From positions 1-11,612 of the forward strand of contig CAJFQT010000040.1 in NCBI GenBank assembly GCA_904419095.1: a stretch of DNA of 11,612 nt, in the 5' to 3' direction. Positions 6,860 through 11,612 of the stretch are shown here, piece after piece. This DNA is from an uncultured Clostridia bacterium. Its GTDB lineage: Bacteria; Bacillota; Clostridia; TANB77; CAG-508. Within the stretch, counting starts at the first letter, position 1, and each line of letters opens with the position of its first letter. The translations under genes and the position numbers were made by a program. The notes under the pieces were generated by a model, which worked only from the letters and a program-made list of their open reading frames with translations, ran no database searches and was not told where the DNA came from.

Positions 6860-7282
6860 ATGTTAAATAAAGAAGAAATAAAACAAATAATTCCACAAAG
6901 AGAACCTTTTTTGATGATTGATAGAGTAGAAGAATATGTGCCAGGTGAGTCTTGCGTAGCTTATAAAGAAGTGAGAGAGGATGAATATTATTTTAAGGGA
7001 CATTTTCCTGGAAATCCAATTATGCCAGGAGTTTTAATAGCAGAGTCTTTAGCTCAAACTGGTGCAGTAGCAATTCTTTCAATGGAAGAAAATAAAGGAA
7101 GGAATGCATTGTTTGGAGGAATTGATAAATTGAGATTTAAAAAACAGGTAGTACCAGGTGATACATTAAAATTAGAGGTTAGAATTATAAAGAAAAAGGG
7201 ACCTATAGGAATTGGAGAAGCTATAGCAACTGTTGATGGTAAAGTTGCAGTAAAAGGAGAATTGACTTTTGCTATAGTATAG
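6860..7282 (+). CDS. fabZ: 3-hydroxyacyl-[ACP] dehydratase (FabZ)
   Basis: FabZ removes water from 3-hydroxyacyl-ACP to give the trans-2-enoyl intermediate. From the ATG at 6860 it has 140 residues, the normal size, starting MLNKEEIKQIIPQREPFLMI as family members do. The hot-dog fold active site is complete: His48 in GHFPGNPIMPG and Glu62 in IAESLAQ. A start at 6809 would add 17 residues (MIFRDLLYNSEKGKSFR) unlike any FabZ N-terminus I know. It does have GGAG 4 nt upstream, so it is not excluded. For 6860 the ribosome site is weaker (AAGGGAAAGAG, 6842-6852). This is the last gene of the fab cluster; a strong terminator follows. The next enzyme, enoyl reductase, is not encoded here. Confidence 0.94.
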   Translation: MLNKEEIKQIIPQREPFLMIDRVEEYVPGESCVAYKEVREDEYYFKGHFPGNPIMPGVLIAESLAQTGAVAILSMEENKGRNALFGGIDKLRFKKQVVPGDTLKLEVRIIKKKGPIGIGEAIATVDGKVAVKGELTFAIV

Positions 7283-7309
7283 TGTAGATAAAATTAAGTG
7301 GGAATTGAG

Positions 7310-7377
7310 ACAAATAGGTTACAATTCAGATTACTAACTGCTTATTTCTATGCTATACTGAATTGTAACACAAATAG
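7310..7377. mobile_element. 52-bp inverted-repeat element flanked by 8-bp direct repeats
   Basis: Bases 7318-7369 begin GTTACAATTCAG and end CTGAATTGTAAC, a perfect 12-bp terminal inverted repeat around a 28-nt core. Immediately outside, with no gap, ACAAATAG occurs at 7310-7317 and again at 7370-7377. Terminal inverted repeats with an abutting direct repeat are the structure left by a transposition event, with 8 bp as the duplicated target. At 52 bp it is far too small to encode anything and would be a very small MITE-like remnant. The alternative is a coincidental hairpin or operator; I find the exact abutment hard to explain that way. Confidence 0.55.
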
Positions 7378-7381
7378 TAAC

Positions 7382-7425
7382 AAAAAGCATAAGAATTTTG
7401 ATAAAATACTTGTGCTTTTTTTTAT
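7382..7425 (+). terminator. Strong Rho-independent terminator after fabZ
   Basis: AAAAAGCATAAG (7382-7393) pairs with CTTGTGCTTTTT (7409-7420) with one G-U pair, and ATTTT/AAAAT extends the stem to a GAT loop past a single A-A mismatch. A run of eight T (7416-7423) completes it. It ends the fab cluster and separates it from pta. Confidence 0.88.
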
Positions 7426-7438
7426 TTGACTATATAAT
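7410..7438 (+). promoter_or_regulatory. Candidate promoter for the pta-ackA-ackA operon
   Basis: A perfect -10 TATAAT (7433-7438) lies 17 nt from TTGTGC (7410-7415), which matches consensus only in TTG and sits in the terminator's right arm. The start would be near 7445, with a leader of about 65 nt. A TTGACT at 7426-7431 is another -35 candidate, but its -10 partner (GATATT at 7451, 19-nt spacer) is poor. Confidence 0.5.
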
Positions 7439-7508
7439 AAGTATGCATTAGATATTTTAATTAAAATAGATATAAAAGAAAGTTGATTTAGAGAGGAAAG
7501 GAGAAAAA

Positions 7509-8516
7509 ATGAGTTTTATAGAGGAAATAAAGAATAGAGCAAAAAAAGAATTAAAAACTATAATACTTCCAGAGTCTGAAGATATTAGAATATTACAAGC
7601 GACAGAAAAAGTAATGAAAGAACAATATGCTAAAATAATTTTAATTGGAGACGAAAATAAGATAAATGAAAAGGCAAAAGCTAATAATATAAATTTAGGT
7701 GATTCAAAAATAGTAAATCCGGAAACAGATGAGAATTATAATAAGTATGTAGATTTGCTATATAATTTAAGAAAACATAAAGGAATGACAGAAGAAGAAG
7801 CAAAAGAATTAGTTTTAAATCCAGTATATTATGGAATGCTAATGGTAAAAGATGAGGATACTGAAGCAGACGGATTAGTTTCAGGAGCAGCTCATTCTAC
7901 ATCAGATACTTTAAGACCAGCTTTACAAATATTAAAAACAGCACCTGATACAAAATTAGTTTCTGCCTTTTTTGTTATGGTAGTACCAGATTGTAAATAT
8001 GGAGAGAATGGAGTATTTGTATTTGGAGATTGTGGACTAAATGAAAATCCAAATGCAGAACAACTATCAGAAATAGCAATTTCTTCAAGTAACAGTTTTA
8101 AACAATTAATAGGCGAAGAACCAAAAGTTGCAATGCTTTCATATTCAACATATGGAAGTGCACATTCTGAATTAACAGAAAAAGTAATAGAGGCAACAAA
8201 TTTAGTAAAGCAAAAAAATCCAGATTTATGTGTAGATGGAGAATTGCAATTAGATGCAGCAATAATACCAGAAGTAGCAGAGTTTAAAGCAAAAGGAAGT
8301 AAATTACAGGGACAAGCAAATACATTAATATTTCCAGACTTAAATGCTGGAAACATTGGATATAAGCTAGTTCAAAGATTTGCTAAAGCAGAGGCATATG
8401 GACCACTTTGCCAAGGAATAGCAAAACCAGTAAATGACCTATCAAGAGGGTGCAGTAGTGATGATGTAGCAGGAGTTGTTGCAATTACAGCAGTACAAGC
8501 ACAAAAAGGGATTTAG
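7509..8516 (+). CDS. pta: Phosphate acetyltransferase (Pta)
   Basis: Pta converts acetyl-CoA and phosphate to acetyl phosphate and CoA, the first half of the acetate-forming ATP pathway. It is the short single-domain form, 335 residues, without the N-terminal regulatory domains of E. coli Pta. Residues known from the Methanosarcina enzyme are present with a constant +3 shift: Arg136 (TSDTLRP), Arg290 (KLVQRF), and Ser312, Arg313 and Asp319 (NDLSRGCSSDDV). The block ADGLVSGAAHSTSDTLRPAL is typical of acetyl rather than butyryl transferases. AAAGGAG (7497-7503) is 5 nt from the ATG. ackA follows on the same strand. The stop codon overlaps the first copy of a GGGACGG repeat. Confidence 0.96.
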   Translation: MSFIEEIKNRAKKELKTIILPESEDIRILQATEKVMKEQYAKIILIGDENKINEKAKANNINLGDSKIVNPETDENYNKYVDLLYNLRKHKGMTEEEAKELVLNPVYYGMLMVKDEDTEADGLVSGAAHSTSDTLRPALQILKTAPDTKLVSAFFVMVVPDCKYGENGVFVFGDCGLNENPNAEQLSEIAISSSNSFKQLIGEEPKVAMLSYSTYGSAHSELTEKVIEATNLVKQKNPDLCVDGELQLDAAIIPEVAEFKAKGSKLQGQANTLIFPDLNAGNIGYKLVQRFAKAEAYGPLCQGIAKPVNDLSRGCSSDDVAGVVAITAVQAQKGI

Positions 8517-8568
8517 GGACGGTCCTTAAAATCCCTCCTAGAAGGAATTTTGGGGACGGACCTCAAAA
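8516..8568. repeat. GGGACGG-type paired repeat with hairpin potential after pta
   Basis: GGGACGGTCC (8516-8525) recurs as GGGACGGACC (8553-8562), 9 of 10 identical. GGTCC (8521) also pairs with GGACC (8558), closing a hairpin with inner AAAAT/ATTTT and TCCT/AGGA helices and an AGA loop. Alternatively TTTTGGGG (8548-8555) pairs with CCTCAAAA (8561-8568) around ACGGA. An A-run rather than a T-run follows, so it is not a plus-strand terminator. I recall similar GGGGACGG units as dispersed intergenic repeats in Clostridia, but cannot confirm the family here. Confidence 0.6.
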
Positions 8569-8713
8569 AAAATTAATTCTGAGGAGAATTTTTAATTTAA
8601 ACTAGAAGAGTTTAGAAATAAAAATAGTCTTATTGATAAAGATTTAAATTTATTAGTAAAAGCAGAATGAACATTATTAATTGTTGCTATTAGAGACAAG
8701 GAAAGGAGATATA

Positions 8714-9910
8714 ATGAAAATTCTAGTGTTAAATACAGGTAGCTCATCTTTAAAATATCAAGTTATAGATATGGAAACAGAAGAAATGTTGGTAAAAGGA
8801 TATCTTGAAAGAATAGGTCAGCCAAATTCTTTTTTAACACATAAAGTAAATGGTGTAAAACATAAATTTGAAAGGCAAGCGAAAAATCATGAACAAGCAA
8901 TTGCGTTTGTACTAAGTAGGTTGACAAATTCCCATTATGGAGTTTTGAAAGATTTATCTGAACTAGGAGGAATTGGGCATAGAGTAGTTCATGGAGGAGA
9001 ATATTTTTCAGAACCAGTAGTTATAACAGATGAAGTTATTGAAAAGATAGAAAAATGTAGTGAACTTGCACCACTACATAACCCAGCAGCAGTAGCAGGA
9101 ATGAGGGCATGTAAAAAAATAGCACCAAATATAAAAATGGTTGCAGTTTTTGATACAGCATTTCATCAAACATTACCTAAGGAAAGATATATTTATCCTA
9201 TTCCATATGAGTATTATGAAAAATATGGTGTAAGAAAATATGGAGCACATGGTACTTCGCATCAATATGTAGCATTAAGAGTTGCAGAATTAATGAATAA
9301 AGATATAAAAGATTTAAAAATAGTAAATTGTCATTTAGGTCAAGGAGCAAGTATTTGTGCAATAAAAAATGGTAAATCAGTAGAAACAAGTATGGGCTTA
9401 ACACCTCTTGGAGGAATTTCTATGGGAACAAGAAGTGGAGATTTAGATCCATCAGTTGTTACATATTTAATGAAAAAAGAAAATTTGACACCAGACCAGA
9501 TGGAAGAAATTTTGAATAAACGTTCAGGGGCATATGGTATATCCAGAATATCAGTAGATTTTAGAGATATTGAAGCAGAAGCACAAGCAGGAGGACATCA
9601 TGCAAAACTTGCATTAGATAATTTTCATTATTTAGCAGCAAGTTATATAGCAAGGTGTATAGTTGCAATGAATGGAATTGATGTTCTAACATTTACGGCA
9701 GGAGTAGGAGAAAAAGGGCAAGATTCAAGAGAAGAAATATGTAAATATTTTAAATTTTTAGGTTTAGAAATAGATAAAGAATTTAACCAGACAATAAAAG
9801 GAAAAGAAGCAGAGATATCAACAAAAGAATCAAAAATAAAAGTGTTTGTTATTCCAACAAACGAAGAACTTATGATAGCAAGACAAACACAGAATTTAGT
9901 AAGAATTTAA
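8714..9910 (+). CDS. ackA: Acetate kinase, first tandem copy (AckA1)
   Basis: Acetate kinase transfers phosphate from acetyl phosphate to ADP, yielding acetate and ATP. The protein has 398 residues, normal for the family. Catalytic and binding residues are present: Asn7 (VLNTGSSSLK), Arg90 (GHRVVHGG), Asp147 (FDTAFHQ), His179 (YGAHGTSH), Arg240 (MGTRSGDLDP) and the Glu of TNEEL near 384. Two places differ from consensus: FTAGVGEKG at 327-335 instead of FTGGIGEN, in the adenine-binding loop, and GISRIS instead of GISG.S near 285-290. The start at ATG 8714 is fixed by AAAGGAG (8702-8708), 5 nt upstream; a TTG at 8681 would add 11 unrelated residues. Codons are A-rich. It is followed after 14 nt by the second copy. 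Confidence 0.96.
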   Translation: MKILVLNTGSSSLKYQVIDMETEEMLVKGYLERIGQPNSFLTHKVNGVKHKFERQAKNHEQAIAFVLSRLTNSHYGVLKDLSELGGIGHRVVHGGEYFSEPVVITDEVIEKIEKCSELAPLHNPAAVAGMRACKKIAPNIKMVAVFDTAFHQTLPKERYIYPIPYEYYEKYGVRKYGAHGTSHQYVALRVAELMNKDIKDLKIVNCHLGQGASICAIKNGKSVETSMGLTPLGGISMGTRSGDLDPSVVTYLMKKENLTPDQMEEILNKRSGAYGISRISVDFRDIEAEAQAGGHHAKLALDNFHYLAASYIARCIVAMNGIDVLTFTAGVGEKGQDSREEICKYFKFLGLEIDKEFNQTIKGKEAEISTKESKIKVFVIPTNEELMIARQTQNLVRI

Positions 9911-9924
9911 GAAAGGAGATTATT

Positions 9925-11115
9925 ATGAAAATATTAGTTTTAAATTGTGGTAGTTCATCACTTAAATATCAATTAATTGATATGGAGACAGAAGATGTTT
10001 TGGCATCTGGAAAATATGAAAGAATAGGAGAAGAGGAGGCTTTTATTACACATAAGGCTTTAGGTAAAAAGGTTACAATTCAGAAACCTGCATATGATCA
10101 TAAAGAGGCTATTGAGTTTACTTTGGAACAGTTTACAAATCCTGAGTATAAAGTTATAGAAAGTTTAGATGAAATTAATGCAATAGGACATAGAGTTGTG
10201 CATGGTGGGGAAATATTTAAGAAGTCAGCTGTTATAGATGATAATGTTATAGAAGATATAAAGAAATGTGGAGAGTTTGCACCATTACATAATCCAGCAG
10301 CTGCTCTAGGAATGGAAGCTTGTAAAAAGGTAATGCCAGGTAAACCAATGGTTGCAGTTTTTGATACTACTTTCCATCAATCAATGCCAAAGGAAAAATA
10401 TATTTATCCTATTCCTTATGAATATTATAAAAAATATGGAGTAAGAAAATATGGAGCACATGGTACTTCACATATGTATGTTTCAAGAAGACTTGCTGAA
10501 ATTGAAAATAAAAATGTTGAGGATTTGAAAATTGTTAGTTGTCATCTTGGTCAAGGAGCAAGTATTTGTGCTATCAAAGATGGAAAGTCTCTTGATACAA
10601 GTATGGGCTTAACACCTCTTGGAGGAATTCCAATGGTTACAAGAAGTGGTGATTTGGATCCTTCAGTTTTAACTTATTTGATGAAAAAAGAAAATTTATC
10701 AGCACAAGAGATGGAAGATTTATTAAATAAAAAATCTGGATTGACAGGTATTTCAGGATTAGCACCAGATTTTAGAGTAATAGAAGAAGAGTCTAATAAA
10801 GATAATGAACTTGCTAAAATTGCAATAGAAGAGTTTAATTATTCAATTGCTTCATATATTACTAAATATGCTATGGCAATGGGAGGTCTAGATTATATTA
10901 TATTTACAGGTGGTATAGGTGAAAATCAAATTAATATTAGAAAAGGTATTTGTGAAAAGTTAGAGTTTATGGGAGTTAAACTTGATTTAGACGAAAATAA
11001 TGTTAGAGGAGAGGAAAAAATTATTTCTACTAAAGATTCAAGTGCTGTTATTTATTTGATACCAACTAATGAGGAATTAATGATTGCAAAAGAAACTGAA
11101 GAATTAGTAAAATAA
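9925..11115 (+). CDS. ackA: Acetate kinase, second tandem copy (AckA2)
   Basis: This is a second complete acetate kinase of 396 residues, aligning with the first copy without gaps over most of its length and more than half identical by eye. Asn7, Arg90, Asp147, His179, Arg240 and the TNEEL glutamate are kept, and the adenine loop FTGGIGEN is canonical. Unlike the first copy it has MVTRSGD (Val238) where the family and copy 1 have MGTRSGD, next to catalytic Arg240, and APDFRV where SxDFRD is usual. AAAGGAG (9912-9918) is 6 nt from the ATG, and only 14 nt separate it from ackA1, so both are surely cotranscribed. Codon use is more T-rich than in copy 1. The substrate could be acetate or another short acid. 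Confidence 0.95.
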   Translation: MKILVLNCGSSSLKYQLIDMETEDVLASGKYERIGEEEAFITHKALGKKVTIQKPAYDHKEAIEFTLEQFTNPEYKVIESLDEINAIGHRVVHGGEIFKKSAVIDDNVIEDIKKCGEFAPLHNPAAALGMEACKKVMPGKPMVAVFDTTFHQSMPKEKYIYPIPYEYYKKYGVRKYGAHGTSHMYVSRRLAEIENKNVEDLKIVSCHLGQGASICAIKDGKSLDTSMGLTPLGGIPMVTRSGDLDPSVLTYLMKKENLSAQEMEDLLNKKSGLTGISGLAPDFRVIEEESNKDNELAKIAIEEFNYSIASYITKYAMAMGGLDYIIFTGGIGENQINIRKGICEKLEFMGVKLDLDENNVRGEEKIISTKDSSAVIYLIPTNEELMIAKETEELVK

Positions 11116-11129
11116 ATTATTGTTAAGTA

Positions 11130-11159
11130 TTTACATTATTAGACAAATTATGGTATAAT
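11130..11159 (+). promoter_or_regulatory. Promoter with extended -10 upstream of guaB
   Basis: TTTACA (11130-11135), an 18-nt spacer and TATAAT (11154-11159) preceded by TGG form an extended -10 promoter. Transcription would start near 11166, only about 20 nt before a terminator hairpin, so RNA from here would need to read through to reach guaB. Confidence 0.6.
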
Positions 11160-11186
11160 AATTTTATAACAAAAAGAGAATGAAAC

Positions 11187-11220
11187 ATAAAAATAAGGCC
11201 TTAGGTCTTATTTTTATAAT
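11187..11220 (+). terminator. Terminator between ackA2 and guaB
   Basis: A 14-bp stem (left arm 11187-11200, right arm 11204-11217, one G-U pair) with a TTA loop; the right arm itself carries TTATTTTTAT as the U-rich stretch. It probably ends the pta-ackA-ackA transcript. Because a good promoter lies just upstream, it may also act as an attenuator for guaB. Confidence 0.75.
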
Positions 11221-11289
11221 ATCTAAAAGATGAATAAAATTGTGTTTATTAAATATGTTATTAATTTATTAATATAAAATAAAAATTAA

Positions 11290-11328
11290 GATAAATGGAG
11301 ATATTGGGAAATAATCTATTCATTTATC
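11290..11328 (+). promoter_or_regulatory. Hairpin just ahead of the guaB ribosome binding site
   Basis: GATAAATG (11290-11297) and CATTTATC (11321-11328) are exact reverse complements; two more pairs and an inner GAT/ATC, ATT/AAT helix with one bulge give a long stem with a short loop. It ends 7 nt before the AGGGGGA ribosome site. It could be an operator or an RNA element near the translation start; it does not resemble the PurR box as I know it. Confidence 0.4.
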
Positions 11329-11346
11329 AAGATAGGGGGAATAAAA

Positions 11347-11612
11347 ATGGCAAAAATTTTAGAAGATATTTCTAGAACATTTAATGAATTTTTACTATTA
11401 CCAAATTTAACAGATGAAAGATGTATACCAAGTAAAGTATCATTAAAAACACCACTTGTAAAATTCAAAAAAGGAGAAGAGCCAAAATATTATGCTAATG
11501 TACCAATGGTATCAGCAATAATGCAATCAGTTTCAGGAGAAGAAATGGGAATTGCACTTGCTAGAGAAGGAGGAGTAGCATTTATATATGGTTCACAATC
11601 AATAGAATCACA
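11347..11612 (+). CDS. guaB: IMP dehydrogenase (GuaB), N-terminal part
   Basis: IMP dehydrogenase oxidises IMP to XMP with NAD+, the committed step of guanine nucleotide synthesis. Only the first 88 codons are in the window. The protein begins MAKILEDISRTFNEFLLLP, then a charged KKGEEPKYY segment, then NVPMVSAIMQSVSG, matching the family's conserved substrate-barrel strand, and IALAREGGVAFIYG. This N-terminus resembles the IMP dehydrogenase form of about 500 residues I associate with Clostridia. The ATG at 11347 has AGGGGGA (11334-11340), 6 nt upstream. The CBS domains and catalytic Cys loop lie beyond the end. No purine riboswitch is visible upstream. Confidence 0.9.
   Translation, partial: MAKILEDISRTFNEFLLLPNLTDERCIPSKVSLKTPLVKFKKGEEPKYYANVPMVSAIMQSVSGEEMGIALAREGGVAFIYGSQSIES

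Noticed and set aside
7892..8356. A 154-codon open frame on the minus strand inside pta
   Set aside because: It lies wholly inside a strongly conserved enzyme gene, has no ribosome site or recognisable motif, and its composition follows from the codons of the opposite strand.
8552..8575. The TTTTGGGG/CCTCAAAA hairpin as a pta terminator
   Set aside because: It is followed by A-rich sequence on the plus strand with no T-run; it fits better as part of a repeat.
11221..11346. A purine or guanidine riboswitch before guaB
   Set aside because: I could not find a conserved three-way-junction core; only simple hairpins are visible.

Overview
The window is an AT-rich, plus-strand-only stretch of a low-GC Firmicute, most likely an uncultured gut-type Clostridia member. 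The evidence is the strong A/T bias at third codon positions, AAAGGAG-type ribosome binding sites, sigma-A-like promoters, an LPxTG surface protein, a clostridial order of fatty acid synthesis genes, and an IMP dehydrogenase N-terminus of the type I associate with Clostridia. I cannot name a species.

Layout. (1) 1-764: the 3' two-thirds of ychF, a translation-associated P-loop ATPase. (2) 765-1440: two tandem promoters, a 131-residue secreted Asn/Ser/Thr-rich protein with an LPKTG sorting signal, and a clear terminator. (3) 1438-7282: a type II fatty acid synthesis cluster, fabH-fabD-fabG-fabF-accB-fabZ. A long multi-stem inverted-repeat element of about 290 bp sits between fabF and accB. (4) 7283-7440: a 52-bp inverted-repeat element with exact 8-bp flanking direct repeats (it looks like a tiny inserted element), then a very strong terminator. 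(5) 7410-11115: the acetate operon pta-ackA-ackA, with two tandem acetate kinase genes. (6) 11116-11612: a promoter closely followed by a terminator, a second hairpin, and the start of guaB, cut by the window end.

How the genes fit together. FabH, FabD, FabG, FabZ and FabF cover initiation, malonyl loading, ketoreduction, dehydration and condensation, and AccB carries the biotin that makes malonyl-CoA. The cluster has no acyl carrier protein, no enoyl reductase (fabK/fabI) and no accC, accD or accA, so those must be elsewhere or be missing. Pta and the acetate kinases turn acetyl-CoA into acetate plus ATP. Both blocks therefore draw on acetyl-CoA, one for lipid synthesis and one for energy.

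Most of the window is ordinary core metabolism. The stretches worth a second look are the multi-stem element at 5752-6044, the 52-bp element at 7310-7377, the diverged acetate kinase pair with short DNA tracts of exact identity, the codon-usage switch inside fabF, and the 12-bp dyad ahead of fabH. I see no convincing evidence of a wholly new multi-gene system.
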